The position numbers were made by a program, and so were the translations under genes. From Modestobacter sp. VKM Ac-2985 (GTDB lineage: Bacteria > Actinomycetota > Actinomycetes > Mycobacteriales > Geodermatophilaceae): DNA of 64,000 nucleotides. The notes beneath the pieces are model-generated. The model was given only the letters and a program-made list of their open reading frames with translations, was not told the origin of the DNA and made no database searches. The stretch is from NCBI RefSeq assembly GCF_026967925.1, contig NZ_JAPVBI010000003.1, forward strand, positions 1,190,325 through 1,254,324, read 5' to 3'. Position 1 is the first letter of the stretch. Each line of letters begins with the position of its first letter. Below, one piece after another: positions 46,150 through 56,262 of the stretch.

Positions 46150-46680
46150 TCATGGCGTAACGCTCCCGCCGTCCCCCGGCTTCCCGGGGACCGCGTGCTC
46201 GGCCAGCCGGCCCAGCAGCCGCACCATCGCCTCCTGTACCGCCCCGGCGCGGACCGCGCCGCGGTCGCCGGGGAGGTCGAGCTCGTGGACGACGGTGACC
46301 AGCCCGTCGCTGAGGCCGAGGTACACCCGGCCCGGGGCGTGCCCGTCGACCGGGTCGGGGCCGGCCACCCCGGTGAGGCCGACGCCCCAGGTGGCGGCGC
46401 AGCGGCTGCGGATCCCCTCGGCCAGCGCCGCCGCGGACGGCTCGCTCACCGGCCCCGAGGCGGCCAGCAGCGCCGGGGCGACCCCGGCCAGCGTCGTCTT
46501 CAGGTCGGTGGCGTACACGACGACCCCACCGCGCAGGGTGGCGCTGGCGCCGGGCACCGCGGCGAGGGTGGCGCAGAACAGGCCGGCGGTGAGCGACTCG
46601 GCGGCCGCGACCGTCTCACCGCGGGCCAGCAGCGCCTCGTGCAGCTGCTGCGCGGCCTCGGGCAGGCCGGGTGTGCTCAT
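46150..46680 (-). CDS. pncC: Nicotinamide-nucleotide amidase (CinA C-terminal domain protein)
   Basis: 176-residue stand-alone CinA C-terminal domain that deamidates NMN to nicotinate mononucleotide in NAD salvage. AAAESLTAGLFCATLAAVPGAS, GGVVVYATDLKTTLAGV, and GVGLTGVAGPDPVDGHAPGRVYLGL are the family signatures. ATG 46680 overlaps the pgsA stop (ATGA). The full-length CinA N-terminal domain is absent. Confidence 0.93.
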   Translation of the reverse strand: MSTPGLPEAAQQLHEALLARGETVAAAESLTAGLFCATLAAVPGASATLRGGVVVYATDLKTTLAGVAPALLAASGPVSEPSAAALAEGIRSRCAATWGVGLTGVAGPDPVDGHAPGRVYLGLSDGLVTVVHELDLPGDRGAVRAGAVQEAMVRLLGRLAEHAVPGKPGDGGSVTP

Positions 46681-47366
46681 GCCGCGGTGTCCCGGCGGCC
46701 CTCACCGGCGCCGGGCTCGCCGCCTGCCCCCGCCCGCCGGGTCGCCGCCGCCCGCATGGCGCGTGCACTGGTCCGCCGCAGCTTCACGGCCCGGTAGACG
46801 TAGTCGACGCCGGTGGCGACGGTCAGCACCAGAGCCGCGGCCATCACCCACCAGCGGGCCGTCCCGAACAGCCCGTCGATCGGCAGGATGTACATCCCGA
46901 TGGCCAGCGACTGGAGCACGGTCTTGGCCTTGCCACCGCGGCTGGCGGCGATCACGCCGTGCCGGATGACCCAGAAGCGCAGCAGGGTGACCCCCACCTC
47001 GCGGACCACGATGGTCAGCGTCACCCACCACGGGAGCAGCGCCAGCACCGACAGGCCGATCAGTGCGGTGCCGGTGAGCGCCTTGTCGGCGATCGGGTCG
47101 GCGAGCTTGCCGAACTCGGTGACCTGGTTCGTGCGGCGGGCGATCATGCCGTCCAGCTGGTCGGTGACGATCGCCAGGACGAAGAAGAGGGTGGCCCAGC
47201 CGCGGCGCACGTCGTCCGCCCCGCCGTCGGACAGGAGCAGCAGCGCGAACAGCGGGACGACCGCCAGCCGCAGCATGGTCAGCGCGTTGGGCAGGTTGAG
47301 CAGCCGGGCGCTCTGCGGCGGCGTCGCCGCCGGGTCGACCGGCCCCCCTGGTACCACCGCGCCCAT
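46677..47366 (-). CDS. pgsA: CDP-alcohol phosphatidyltransferase, PgsA type
   Basis: 229-residue membrane enzyme of phospholipid synthesis, probably CDP-diacylglycerol-glycerol-3-phosphate 3-phosphatidyltransferase. The catalytic motif DxxDGxxAR...GxxxDxxxD is seen as TDQLDGMIARRTNQVTEFG / KLADPIADK. About five membrane helices; the C-terminus is a basic, Ala/Gly-rich tail. ATG 47366 starts 4 nt after the rimO stop. Confidence 0.93.
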   Translation of the reverse strand: MGAVVPGGPVDPAATPPQSARLLNLPNALTMLRLAVVPLFALLLLSDGGADDVRRGWATLFFVLAIVTDQLDGMIARRTNQVTEFGKLADPIADKALTGTALIGLSVLALLPWWVTLTIVVREVGVTLLRFWVIRHGVIAASRGGKAKTVLQSLAIGMYILPIDGLFGTARWWVMAAALVLTVATGVDYVYRAVKLRRTSARAMRAAATRRAGAGGEPGAGEGRRDTAA

Positions 47367-47370
47367 CGGG

Positions 47371-48861
47371 TCAGACCCCGGCTGGTTCGGCGAGCGTCGG
47401 CAACCCGTGCACGGGCAGCAGCGCCCGGGCGACCAGGTCGACGCCCTCGGTGTCGACCACCTCGGCCTGCACCAGCTGGCCGGCGACCGCGCCGGCGGGC
47501 ACACCGGAGATGGTCGTCGTGCCGTCGGCGTCGGGGTCCTGGTGCGCGGCGTGACCGGCCCAGGTGCCGGGCTCCTCGTCGTCGGACAGGTCCTCGGTGA
47601 GCAGCACCTCCACGGTGCTGCCGATCCGCTCCTCGGCGCGCTGGGCGGTCAGCTCCTCGACCAGGTCGGTGATCCGTCGCACCCGGGCGTCGATCTCCAC
47701 CTGGTCGAGCTTGCCGGGCAGTCCGAGCGCCTCGGTGCCGTCCTCGTCGGAGTAGCCGAACACACCGACGGCGTCCAGCCGCCCCTCGGTGAGGAAGCGC
47801 TCGAGCTCGGCGACGTCGTCCTCGGTCTCGCCGGGGAACCCGAGGATGACGTTGGTGCGGAAGCCCGCACCGGGCGCCAGGGCCCGGGCCCGCTCGATGA
47901 TGCCGAGGAAGTCCTCGGTGCCGCCGAAGCGCCTCATGCGGCGCAGCAGGGTCGGCGAGGAGTGCTGGAACGACAGGTCGAAGTAGGGGGCGATCCCCGG
48001 GGTCGCGGCGATCACCTCGAGCAGTCCCGGCCGCAGCTCGGCCGGCTGCAGGTAGGCCACGCGCACCCGGTCGATCCCGTCGACGGCGGCCAGCTGGGGC
48101 AGCAGCTTCTCCAGCGAGCGGAGGTCGCCGACGTCCTTGCCGTAGGAGGTGGAGTTCTCGCTCACCAGGACGATCTCGGTCACCCCCTGGGAGGCCAGCC
48201 ACTGCGCCTCGCCGAGCACCTCACCGGCCGGCCGGGAGACGAACGAGCCACGGAAGGTGGGGATGGCGCAGAAGGCGCAGCGCCGGTCGCAGCCGGAGGC
48301 GATCTTCAGCGCCGCGGACGGGCCGCTGGCCAGCCGCTTGCGACGCAGCCAGTCGTGGCCGGGGATGGCCGGGGCGTCGGGGGCCTGCGTCGCCGCGGTC
48401 CGCTGCACCGGGCTGATCGGCAGCAGCGTGCGCCGGTCCTTCGGGGTGTGCGGGACCAGCGGCCGGCCGGTGAGCACGTCGTCCAGCCGGTCGCCGATGG
48501 CGCCGTAGTCGTCGAAGCCCAGCACGGTGGCCTCGGGCAGCGCACCGGCCAGCTCGGCGCCGTACCGCTCGGCCATGCAGCCGACGGCGATCACCTCGGC
48601 ACCGGAGTCGGTGGCGGCGAGGATCGCGTCGACCGAGTCCTTCTTCGCGCTCTCGATGAAGCCGCAGGTGTTCACCAGCACGGCATCGGCGGCCTCGCCG
48701 TCGGCGACCAGTTCGTAGCCGTCGCCGGCCAGGCGACCGGCGAGCTCCTCGGAGTCCACCTCGTTGCGGGCGCAGCCGAGGGTGACGACGGCAACGCGCC
48801 GCGGAGCGGGACCGGCGGGCTGCCCTTCGGGGGAGGTCATGGGTCTGGGCAGGGCTGGCAC
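47371..48861 (-). CDS. rimO: Ribosomal protein S12 methylthiotransferase RimO
   Basis: 496-residue radical-SAM enzyme methylthiolating the conserved Asp of ribosomal protein S12. MTTase cysteines: [37 protein letters not shown]. Radical-SAM site: [17 protein letters not shown]-terminal TRAM domain follows. An insertion of about 40 residues precedes the radical-SAM site ([15 protein letters not shown]...). GTG 48861 is preferred because TACGAT ends 6 nt upstream, a leaderless arrangement; ATG 48840 is seven codons downstream. Confidence 0.95.
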   Translation of the reverse strand: MPALPRPMTSPEGQPAGPAPRRVAVVTLGCARNEVDSEELAGRLAGDGYELVADGEAADAVLVNTCGFIESAKKDSVDAILAATDSGAEVIAVGCMAERYGAELAGALPEATVLGFDDYGAIGDRLDDVLTGRPLVPHTPKDRRTLLPISPVQRTAATQAPDAPAIPGHDWLRRKRLASGPSAALKIASGCDRRCAFCAIPTFRGSFVSRPAGEVLGEAQWLASQGVTEIVLVSENSTSYGKDVGDLRSLEKLLPQLAAVDGIDRVRVAYLQPAELRPGLLEVIAATPGIAPYFDLSFQHSSPTLLRRMRRFGGTEDFLGIIERARALAPGAGFRTNVILGFPGETEDDVAELERFLTEGRLDAVGVFGYSDEDGTEALGLPGKLDQVEIDARVRRITDLVEELTAQRAEERIGSTVEVLLTEDLSDDEEPGTWAGHAAHQDPDADGTTTISGVPAGAVAGQLVQAEVVDTEGVDLVARALLPVHGLPTLAEPAGV

Positions 48862-48910
48862 TGGTCCATCGTAGGCGACGGACGGGCTGCGCCCCGATCC
48901 TCGCGTGACC

Positions 48911-48927
48911 CTGCCGGAGGCCGGCAG
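48911..48927 (-). terminator. Possible terminator downstream of ftsK
   Basis: Short 7-bp stem CTGCCGG-agg-CCGGCAG just after the ftsK stop; no T-run. Confidence 0.4.
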
Positions 48928-48935
48928 GCCTCTCG

Positions 48936-51449
48936 TCAGCCCTCTCCGCCGCGCAGGGTGAACATGACCGACTCCAGCTCGTCCGGCTTGACCAGCACGT
49001 CCCGGGCCTTGGAGCCCTCCGAGGGCCCGACGATGCCGCGGCTCTCCATCAGGTCCATCAGCCGGCCCGCCTTGGCGAAGCCCACCCGCAGCTTGCGCTG
49101 CAGCATCGAGGTGGAGCCGAACTGGCTGGTGACGACGAGCTCGACGGCCTGGACCAGCAGTTCCAGGTCGTTGCCGATGTCCTCGTCGATCTCCTTCTTC
49201 TCCCCCGCCGCGGCGGTGAAGACCTCCTCGCGGTACTCCGGCTCGGCCTGCCGCTTGGTGAACTCGACGACCGCCTCGATCTCGGCATCGGAGACGTAGG
49301 CGCCCTGGACGCGGATCGGCTTGCCGGCGCCGATCGGCAGGAAGAGCGCGTCGCCCATGCCGATCAGCTTCTCCGCGCCGGGCTGGTCGAGGATGACCCG
49401 GCTGTCGGTGAGGCTGGAGGTGGAGAAGGCCAGCCGGGAGGGGACGTTGGCCTTGATCAGGCCGGTGACGACGTCGACCGAGGGGCGCTGGGTGGCCAGC
49501 ACCAGGTGGATGCCGGCGGCGCGGGCCTTCTGGGTGATCCGGACGATCGACTCCTCGACGTCCCGCGGCGCGACCATCATCAGGTCGGCGAGCTCGTCGA
49601 CGATGGTGAGGATGTAGGGGTAGGGCTGGTACACCCGCTCGCTGCCCGGCGGGGTGGTGATCTCCCCCCGCTCGACCTTCCGGTTGAAGTCGTCGATGTG
49701 CCGCACCCCGGTGGCGCGCATGTCCTGGTAGCGCTGCTCCATCTCCTCCACCAGCCAGGCCAGCGCGGTGGCGGCCTTCTTGGGGTCGGTGATGATCGGC
49801 GTGATCAGGTGCGGGATGCCGTCGTAGGGCGTCAGCTCGACCATCTTCGGGTCGACCAGGATCATCCGCAGCTGGTCGGGTGTCGCCCGCAGCAGCAACG
49901 AGGTCAGCAGCGAGTTGATGCAGCTGGACTTGCCGGCGCCGGTGGCACCGGCCACCAGCAGGTGCGGCATCTTCGCCAGGTTCGCGCAGACGAAGCCGCC
50001 CTCGATGTCCTTGCCCAGGCCCACCAGCATCGGGTGCGGGTCCTGCTTGGCCACCTGGGAGCGCATGACGTCGCCCAGGCTCACCGTCTCGCGGTCGGTG
50101 TTGGGCACCTCGACGCCCACCGCCGACTTGCCCGGGATGGGCGCGAGGATGCGGATGTTGTCGTTGGCGACGGCGTAGGCGAGGTTCTTGGTCAGCGCGG
50201 TGATCTTCTCGACCTTGACCGCGTTGCCCAGCTCGATCTCGTAGCGGGTCACCGTCGGGCCGCGGGTGTAGCTGGTGACCGCGGCGTCGATGTTGAACTG
50301 CTCGAGCACCCCGGTGATCGCCTCGATGGCGACGTCGTTGGCCTTGGACTTGGCCCGCGGCGGGGTGCCGGCGCGCAGCACGCTCACCGAGGGCAGCGTG
50401 TAGGCGCCCTCGACCGGCTGGATCCGGAGCTGCTCGGGCTCCTCGATCGGAGGCAGGTCCTCCGGCGGGGCCGTGCGGTCGATGATCGCCGGCCGGCGGA
50501 CCGGCACGGGCTCGGGGGCCGGCTCGTGGACGACGGCATCCGGGGCGTCGTCCAGTGCGGCGGTGTCCACGACCCCGGTGTCCAGGGTGTCCTCGACCGC
50601 TGGGGCCTTGCGGCTCCTGCGCACCCGCGGGACCGGCTCGGTCGCCGGCTCCTCGTCCTGGTACTCGTCGTAGTCGTCGTACTCCTCGTCGCCGTCCCGG
50701 CCCAGCTGCCGGTCGGCCCACGCCCGCAGGCGTTCGGGCACCTGGTGCACCGGCGTGGCGGTGACCACGAGCACCCCGAAGAACGCGAGCAGGACCAGCA
50801 GCAGCACGGTGACGATCGGACCGACCCCGGCGGTCAACGGCATGCCGACCGCCCACCCGAGCAGGCCGCCGGCGCCGGTCCGCTCGTCCGGCTCGGCGTC
50901 CGGCCCGACGACGTGGGCCACGCCGACGACGGCGGCGATCACGCTCAGCCAGCCGATCATCAGCCGCCCGCGCGACTCCGGGTGCGGGGGGTGCCGCAGC
51001 AGCCGCAGCGCGACCAGGAACAGCACGACCGGCAGCCCGACGGTCAGGGCACCGATCGTCCACTCGACCCCGGTGGCCAGACCGGCGCCGACCGGACCGA
51101 TGCCGTTGGTCCAGACGGCCGCTCCCAGCACGATCGCCAAGCCCAGGACGGCGAGCCCGACGCCGTCCCGGCGGTGCTCGGGACCCAGCGGCTCGGCCTC
51201 CGCCGGCCGCGCCACCGAGCGCGCCACGCCGCCGGCGCCGCGGGCCAGCAGGCCCCAGGCACCGGTCGCGCCGCGCCAGAGGCTCCCGGCGAGCGTGCCC
51301 TGCTTCTTCTTCGGCGCCGGCCGGCGGGCCGCGGTCGCCCCGCGCTTGGCCGGGGCACGCTTCTTGGCTGCGGTGCTGCCCGAGCGCGGGCGTGCGGAGG
51401 CGCTCCCGCGCGCGGGCGCCCGGTTCGACGTCGACGCGCGAGCAGGCAT
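48936..51449 (-). CDS. ftsK: DNA translocase FtsK/SpoIIIE
   Basis: 837-residue septal DNA pump. A basic N-terminus ([17 protein letters not shown]...) precedes four membrane helices (about 95-245), then an acidic, Pro-rich linker ([15 protein letters not shown]), then the motor: Walker [10 protein letters not shown], Walker [13 protein letters not shown], and the C-terminal gamma winged helix ([19 protein letters not shown]) that reads polar sequences. ATG 51449 has TACCGT ending 7 nt upstream, so it is probably leaderless. In actinobacteria it clusters with clgR, pgsA and rnj, as here. Confidence 0.97.
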   Translation of the reverse strand: MPARASTSNRAPARGSASARPRSGSTAAKKRAPAKRGATAARRPAPKKKQGTLAGSLWRGATGAWGLLARGAGGVARSVARPAEAEPLGPEHRRDGVGLAVLGLAIVLGAAVWTNGIGPVGAGLATGVEWTIGALTVGLPVVLFLVALRLLRHPPHPESRGRLMIGWLSVIAAVVGVAHVVGPDAEPDERTGAGGLLGWAVGMPLTAGVGPIVTVLLLVLLAFFGVLVVTATPVHQVPERLRAWADRQLGRDGDEEYDDYDEYQDEEPATEPVPRVRRSRKAPAVEDTLDTGVVDTAALDDAPDAVVHEPAPEPVPVRRPAIIDRTAPPEDLPPIEEPEQLRIQPVEGAYTLPSVSVLRAGTPPRAKSKANDVAIEAITGVLEQFNIDAAVTSYTRGPTVTRYEIELGNAVKVEKITALTKNLAYAVANDNIRILAPIPGKSAVGVEVPNTDRETVSLGDVMRSQVAKQDPHPMLVGLGKDIEGGFVCANLAKMPHLLVAGATGAGKSSCINSLLTSLLLRATPDQLRMILVDPKMVELTPYDGIPHLITPIITDPKKAATALAWLVEEMEQRYQDMRATGVRHIDDFNRKVERGEITTPPGSERVYQPYPYILTIVDELADLMMVAPRDVEESIVRITQKARAAGIHLVLATQRPSVDVVTGLIKANVPSRLAFSTSSLTDSRVILDQPGAEKLIGMGDALFLPIGAGKPIRVQGAYVSDAEIEAVVEFTKRQAEPEYREEVFTAAAGEKKEIDEDIGNDLELLVQAVELVVTSQFGSTSMLQRKLRVGFAKAGRLMDLMESRGIVGPSEGSKARDVLVKPDELESVMFTLRGGEG

Positions 51450-51555
51450 GCGTCAGACGGTAATCGCCGATGCCGGTACCGGGGCCCATCCAGCGCCGCG
51501 TGTCCGGCTCGGGCTCAGCCGACACCCAGCTCGTCGGCTGGCTAGCGTGACCGGG

Positions 51556-53529
51556 GTGACCGCTCCCGAGCAGACCCTCCCCCACGGCAGCTGGCCCACG
51601 CCGATCACCTCCGAGCTCGTCGTGCGCGCCGCCGCCCGGCTCGGCGAGGTCGTCGTGGACGGCTCCGGAGACGACGCTGACGTCTGGTGGGCCGAGGGCC
51701 GCCCCAGCGAGGGCGGCCGCACCGTGCTGGTCCGCCGCACGCCGGACGGGACGACGACCGACCTGCTCCCCTCCCCTTGGAACGCCCGCACCCGGGTGCA
51801 CGAGTACGGCGGCGGCGCCTGGACCGTCGCCGCCGGCACCGTGTGGTTCACCGGCTTCGCCGACCAGCGGCTGTACCGGGTGGCGCCGGGCAGCAGCGAA
51901 CCGGTCGCGGTGACCCCTGAGCCGGAGGTCCCCGCCGGCGTCCGGTTCGCCGACCTGCACGCCGACGGCGACGGCGTCCTGGCGGTGCGGGAGACCCACA
52001 CGGCCTCCGGCCTGGCCGCCGAGGTCGTCAACGAGGTGGTCCGGGTCGACGCCGACGGGACCGTGGAGGTGCTGGTGAGCGGGCCGGACTTCGTCTCGGA
52101 CCCGCGGCGGGCCCCCGACGGCGTCACGCTCGCCTGGCTGCAGTGGGACCACCCGGACATGCCCTGGGACGCCGCCCGGCTCGTGGTCCGGGCCACCGAC
52201 GGCACCGAGCACGTGCTGGCCGGTGGTCCCGGCGAGTCCGTCGTCCAGCCGGTCTGGGGTGCGGACCTGTCCCTGTGGTGGCTCGGTGACCGCACCGACG
52301 TCTGGTCGCTGTACCGGCGCCGGCCGCACGGCGAGGTCGAGCTGGTGTTCGACGCCGGCAGCGACATCGCCGGGCCGCAGTGGGTCTTCGGGCAGAGCCG
52401 GTTCGACCTGCTGGACGACGGCCGGGTCGTGCTCGCCTACGGCCGGGACGGCGCCGACCGCCTCGCCGTGCTCGACCCCGACGGCACGGCGCGCGAGCTC
52501 GACCTGCCGTACTCGGCCTTCGGTCAGGTGCGCGGCGCCTCCGACAGCCTCGTCTGCGTGGCCGGCGGTCCGGCGTCCGAGACGGTCGTCCTGCGGGTCG
52601 GTCTCGACGGTGCCCCCGAGGTGCTCCGCCCGGCCCGCGACCTCGGCCTGGACCCAACCTGGTTCTCCCGCCCCCAGCACGTCACCTTCCCCACCGAGCC
52701 CGGGCCCAGCGGGGTCGCCGAGGCCCACGCGCTGGTCTACCCGCCGACCAACCCCCGGGTCACCGGCCCGGACGGCGAGCTGCCGCCGCTCCTGGTGCTG
52801 GTGCACGGCGGGCCCACCGCCGCCGCCCGGTCGGTGCTGGACCTCGGCGTCCAGTACTGGACCTCCCGCGGGTTCGCCGTCGCCGACGTCGACTACCGCG
52901 GCTCCACCGGCTACGGCCGGCGCTACCGGGAGGCGCTGAAGGGGCAGTGGGGGGTGGCCGACCTGGACGACGTCGTCGCCTGCGCCCGGTACCTCTCCTC
53001 CGGCGACGGCCCCGCCGGGCTGCAGGTCGACCCGGCGCGGCTGGCGATCCGCGGCGGCTCCGCCGGCGGGTACACCACGCTGGCTGCGCTGACCTTCCGC
53101 CCGGGCGTCTTCGCCGCCGGGGCCAGCCACTACGGCGTCGCCGACCTGGCCGCGCTGGCCGCCGACACGCACAAGTTCGAGTCCCGCTACCTCGACGGGC
53201 TGATCGCCCCCTGGCCCGCCGGCGCCGGGGTCTACGCCGAGCGCTCGCCCATCAACGCCACCGACGCGCTGGACACCCCGCTGGCGGTCTTCCAGGGCGA
53301 CGAGGACCGGGTGGTCCCGCCGGAGCAGGCGGAGATGATGGTGTCGGCCCTGCGGGCGAAGGGCGTGCCGCACGCCTACGTGCTCTTCCCCGGTGAGCAG
53401 CACGGCTTCCGCAAGGCGGAGAACATCCGCACCGCGCTGGACGGTGAGCTGTCCTTCTACGCCCAGGTGCTGGGCTTCTCCCTCCCCGCCGAGGAGGGGA
53501 TCACCCCGATCGAGGTCGTGCGCCCGTAG
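51556..53529 (+). CDS. S9 family prolyl oligopeptidase-type peptidase
   Basis: 657 residues. The N-terminal 390 or so form a beta-propeller (repeats such as [21 protein letters not shown] and [13 protein letters not shown]); the C-terminal alpha/beta-hydrolase holds the triad: Ser in [11 protein letters not shown], Asp in GDEDRVVPP, His in [22 protein letters not shown] forms the oxyanion region. No signal peptide, so it is cytoplasmic, trimming short peptides. GTG 51556 has TAGCGT ending 7 nt upstream (leaderless). Divergent from ftsK. Confidence 0.93.
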   Translation: MTAPEQTLPHGSWPTPITSELVVRAAARLGEVVVDGSGDDADVWWAEGRPSEGGRTVLVRRTPDGTTTDLLPSPWNARTRVHEYGGGAWTVAAGTVWFTGFADQRLYRVAPGSSEPVAVTPEPEVPAGVRFADLHADGDGVLAVRETHTASGLAAEVVNEVVRVDADGTVEVLVSGPDFVSDPRRAPDGVTLAWLQWDHPDMPWDAARLVVRATDGTEHVLAGGPGESVVQPVWGADLSLWWLGDRTDVWSLYRRRPHGEVELVFDAGSDIAGPQWVFGQSRFDLLDDGRVVLAYGRDGADRLAVLDPDGTARELDLPYSAFGQVRGASDSLVCVAGGPASETVVLRVGLDGAPEVLRPARDLGLDPTWFSRPQHVTFPTEPGPSGVAEAHALVYPPTNPRVTGPDGELPPLLVLVHGGPTAAARSVLDLGVQYWTSRGFAVADVDYRGSTGYGRRYREALKGQWGVADLDDVVACARYLSSGDGPAGLQVDPARLAIRGGSAGGYTTLAALTFRPGVFAAGASHYGVADLAALAADTHKFESRYLDGLIAPWPAGAGVYAERSPINATDALDTPLAVFQGDEDRVVPPEQAEMMVSALRAKGVPHAYVLFPGEQHGFRKAENIRTALDGELSFYAQVLGFSLPAEEGITPIEVVRP

Positions 53530-53546
53530 CCCGTCGACCGCGCCGG

Positions 53547-53572
53547 TGAACCGATCCGGCTCCGGCGCCGTA
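53547..53572 (+). promoter_or_regulatory. Candidate ECF-sigma promoter of the sigma/anti-sigma operon
   Basis: TGAAC (53547-53551), 17 bp, CGTA (53569-53572). The same layout recurs before the CHRD gene. Confidence 0.6.
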
Positions 53573-53610
53573 CACACCCGGGAGGACGTCCGACGATCGG
53601 GAGGTACGGC

Positions 53611-54153
53611 ATGGTGCGGCAGCTGCGAGCGGTCCAGACCTCCGCCCTGGACGTCCCGGCCGCCTACGCCGCGCACGGGCCGGAGCTCTACCGCTTCGCC
53701 CTGCGTCACCTCGGCGACCAGGGCGCCGCCCAGGACGTCGTGCAGGAGGTCTTCCTGCGGGCCTGGCGGGCAGGGGGTTCCTTCGACCCCGGGCTGGCCA
53801 GCCTGCGCACCTGGCTGTTCGCCATCGCGCGCAACCTGCTGGTCGACGAGGTGCGGCGGGGTGCGGCCCGGCCCTGGCAGCGCGAGCTCACCGACGGCAC
53901 CCGGCACGACGGCCCCGGCCCACCCGGCCCGGCCCTGGACGAGCGCCTGGTCGACGCCTGGGTGGTCGAGGAGGCGTTGCGGCGGATCGGGGCCGAGCAC
54001 CGGGCCGCGATCGTGGAGACCCACCTGCGCGGTCGACCGCACGCGGAGGTCGCCGCGGAGCTCGGCGTCCCGGTGGGCACACTGCGCAGCCGGGTGTTCT
54101 ACGGCATGAAGGCACTGCGCCTGGCGATGGAGGAGATGGGGGTGCAACCGTGA
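53611..54153 (+). CDS. ECF-family RNA polymerase sigma factor
   Basis: 180 residues. Region 2 lies at about 17-85 ([36 protein letters not shown]...[19 protein letters not shown]) and region 4 at about 118-172 ([48 protein letters not shown]). ATG 53611 follows GGGAGGT. Its stop overlaps the anti-sigma start (GTGA). It probably transcribes its own operon and the CHRD/sortase pair, judging by the shared upstream motif. The inducing signal is unknown. Confidence 0.95.
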   Translation: MVRQLRAVQTSALDVPAAYAAHGPELYRFALRHLGDQGAAQDVVQEVFLRAWRAGGSFDPGLASLRTWLFAIARNLLVDEVRRGAARPWQRELTDGTRHDGPGPPGPALDERLVDAWVVEEALRRIGAEHRAAIVETHLRGRPHAEVAAELGVPVGTLRSRVFYGMKALRLAMEEMGVQP

Positions 54154-54827
54154 GCGAGGAGCAGGCCCACCGGGCACTGCGCGAGGAGCTCGGCGTGTAC
54201 GCCCTGGGCGCGGGCAGCCCGGACGAGCGGGCCGTGGTGCGGGCGCACCTGGAGGGGTGCGCCGCCTGCCGCGCCGAGCTGGCCGAGCTGGCCCCGATCG
54301 CCGCCCGGCTCGCCGACGTCGACCCCGACCGGCTGGCGGAGGACCCCGCTCCCCCGCCCGGGCTCGGCGACGCCGTCCTGGCCCGGATCGCGGCGGAGGG
54401 TGCGCGCCCCGAGCGCGACCGGGCGGCGCGGCGCCGGCGGACCCGGCTCGGCGCCGGTGCGGTGGTGCTGGCGACGGCCGCGGCGGCCTTCGTCGTCGGC
54501 TGGCTGGTCCGGCCGGTCCCGCCCCCACCGCCGCTGGAGCGCGTCGCCGTCCAGGTCGTCGCCCCGGACATCACCGCGACCGCGGACGTGGTGCCGCACA
54601 CCTGGGGGGTGGAGGTGAAGCTCTCCGGCGCCGGCTTCACCGCCGGGGAGGTCTACCGGGTCAGCGTCCTCGAGGACGACGGGGACGAGGCACCGGCCGG
54701 CGCCTTCCTCGGCATCGGCCCGGCGGAGCTGGACTGCAACCTCAACTCCGCGGTGCTGCGGCCGGACGCCGAGGGCTTCGTGGTCGTCGACGCCCGGGGC
54801 GACGTCGTCCTCCGCTCGGTCTTCTGA
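54150..54827 (+). CDS. Zinc-finger anti-sigma factor, membrane-bound
   Basis: 225 residues. The N-terminal anti-sigma zinc domain has the ZAS motif HLEGCAAC (H-x3-C-x2-C, about 33-40) in [21 protein letters not shown]. One membrane helix (about 99-121) separates it from an extracellular domain of about 100 residues rich in strands ([25 protein letters not shown]...[15 protein letters not shown]), which may sense an outside signal. GTG 54150 overlaps the sigma stop, ensuring balanced synthesis. Confidence 0.93.
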   Translation: MSEEQAHRALREELGVYALGAGSPDERAVVRAHLEGCAACRAELAELAPIAARLADVDPDRLAEDPAPPPGLGDAVLARIAAEGARPERDRAARRRRTRLGAGAVVLATAAAAFVVGWLVRPVPPPPPLERVAVQVVAPDITATADVVPHTWGVEVKLSGAGFTAGEVYRVSVLEDDGDEAPAGAFLGIGPAELDCNLNSAVLRPDAEGFVVVDARGDVVLRSVF

Positions 54828-54835
54828 GCCGCCGG

Positions 54836-54861
54836 TGAACGCGGCGGCACCGGGCTGCGTA
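54836..54861 (+). promoter_or_regulatory. Candidate ECF-sigma promoter of the CHRD/sortase operon
   Basis: TGAAC (54836-54840), 17 bp, CGTA (54858-54861), with GCCGG before TGAAC as in the copy at 53547. Confidence 0.6.
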
Positions 54862-54899
54862 GACCCGGTTGTCCGATCCCGAGACCGCAGGAGCCAGCC

Positions 54900-55604
54900 A
54901 TGACCCGCACCCGCACAGCCCGCGCCGCCGTCGTCGCCGGGGCGATGGGCGTCGTCGCCCTCGCCGGAACCGGCACCGCCTCCGCCGAGACGGAGGTGGC
55001 CGAGCCGGCCACGTTCACCAGCGCGTTCACCGCGATGGCCACGCCGGACGGGGTGGTCAACACCGACGGGGTGCCCACCCCGGGCGAGCCCGGCGCCTCC
55101 GGCAGCTTCATGTACCGGATCAACTCCGACCTCGAGATCATCTGCTACGACATCACCCTCACCGGGGTGACCCCGCCGTACCAGAGCCCGGCGAAGACCT
55201 CGACGCACATCCACGAGGCTGCGGCCGGCGAGTCCGGTCCGCCGCGGATCGCGCTGCCCGACCCGGTCGAGGACGGCAGCGGGGACCTGGTGAGCAGCGG
55301 CTGCCTGCAGGGCCCGTTCACCACCGGCGTCGCCCCGGACGGCACCGACACCGGCAGCGGGTTCTCCCTCGCCGAGATCGAGGCCGACCCGTCGGCGTTC
55401 GCCACCGACAACCACACGGCGGCGTTCGTCGCGGGCGCGGTGCGCGGGCAGCTGACCCAGGTGCCGATCGGCGGCATCGAGACCGGCGCCGGCGGGACGG
55501 CGGAGGACGGGACGTCCGGCGCACCGCTGGCCGCGCTCGGCGGCTCCCTCGCCCTGGCCGGGGCAGCCGCGTTCGGGCTGCACCGCCGCGCGGTCCGGGG
55601 CTGA
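54900..55604 (+). CDS. Secreted CHRD-domain protein with C-terminal membrane anchor
   Basis: 234 residues. Signal peptide (1-29, ending GTASA), CHRD domain (about 37-186: FTSAFTAMATPDGVVNTDGVPTPGEPGASGSFMYRINSDLEIICYDITLTGV...STHIHEAAAGESGPP), then QVPIGGIETGAGGT (187-200), a polar linker, a membrane helix (about 208-227) and the basic end HRRAVRG. No LPXTG is present; the VPxGGxxTG segment before the helix and the adjacent sortase make surface attachment or processing plausible. Two Cys (82, 135) may form a disulphide. ATG 54900 follows CAGGAG. Confidence 0.85.
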   Translation: MTRTRTARAAVVAGAMGVVALAGTGTASAETEVAEPATFTSAFTAMATPDGVVNTDGVPTPGEPGASGSFMYRINSDLEIICYDITLTGVTPPYQSPAKTSTHIHEAAAGESGPPRIALPDPVEDGSGDLVSSGCLQGPFTTGVAPDGTDTGSGFSLAEIEADPSAFATDNHTAAFVAGAVRGQLTQVPIGGIETGAGGTAEDGTSGAPLAALGGSLALAGAAAFGLHRRAVRG

Positions 55605-55607
55605 GTC

Positions 55608-56234
55608 GTGCGCCTCGGACGCGGGACCCTGCTGGCCGGTTGCACGGCGCTCGCCCTCAGCGGGTGCGGCGGCCCGGCGAGCGGTCCCGTGGCCGGGGCG
55701 CCCTCCGGTTCCGTCGCACCGGCGACGAGCTCGCCGCCGGCGGTACCCGCGCCGGCGGCGGTCGGCGCCGCAGTGCTCGATCCGGCCGCGGTGCCGGAGC
55801 CGGCGTCGCTCTCGATCCCGGCCATCGGGGTCCGGCGCGACCTGATCGACCTGGGCCTGGCCGGTGACGGCACGGCCGAGGTGCCGACGGAGTTCGACGA
55901 CGTGGGGTGGTTCACCGGCGGAGGCCGGCCGGGGTCACGGGGCCCGACCGTCCTCCTCGGTCACGTCGACTCCACGGCCGGGCCGGCGGTCTTCGCCGAC
56001 CTGCGGAGCCTCGTACCGGGCGACGTCGTCGAGGTGACCGTCGCCGGCGGCGCCGTCGCCCGGTACGCGGTGACCGGCAGCGAGCAGGTGCCCAAGGACG
56101 AGTTCCCGACGGCGGCGGTGTTCGGCGCGACGACCGAGGACGTCCTGCGGCTGGTCACCTGCACCGGCGACTTCGACCGCGGCGCCCGCAGCTACGTCGA
56201 CAACCTGGTCGTCACCGCCGAGCGCGTCGGCTGA
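55608..56234 (+). CDS. Class F sortase, probable lipoprotein
   Basis: 208 residues. Residues 1-20 are a lipoprotein signal ending LSGC (lipobox Cys20), then a Ser/Ala/Pro-rich spacer (21-65), then the sortase domain. Catalytic His119 (LLGHVDS), Cys185 (RLVTCTG) and Arg194 (RGARSYVDNLVV) are in place, matching class F. Class F sortases normally have an N-terminal membrane anchor; a lipid anchor is a variation. GTG 55608 starts 3 nt after the CHRD stop, so the two are one operon and probably enzyme and substrate. Confidence 0.88.
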   Translation: MRLGRGTLLAGCTALALSGCGGPASGPVAGAPSGSVAPATSSPPAVPAPAAVGAAVLDPAAVPEPASLSIPAIGVRRDLIDLGLAGDGTAEVPTEFDDVGWFTGGGRPGSRGPTVLLGHVDSTAGPAVFADLRSLVPGDVVEVTVAGGAVARYAVTGSEQVPKDEFPTAAVFGATTEDVLRLVTCTGDFDRGARSYVDNLVVTAERVG

Positions 56235-56262
56235 CGCGGCGACGTCGTCGTCCTCCGGTCGA

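Noticed and set aside
47371..54528. Minus-strand open frame of 2385 codons running from rimO through the ftsK region and beneath the S9 peptidase and sigma genes
   Set aside because: Only its rimO portion is coding. The rest is out-of-frame shadow typical of GC-rich DNA; ftsK and the S9 peptidase use other frames with intact motifs.
54900..55604. LPXTG or LAXTG sorting signal in the CHRD protein
   Set aside because: Neither motif is present; LAALGG near the helix does not fit. A different segment (VPxGGxxTG) is proposed instead.
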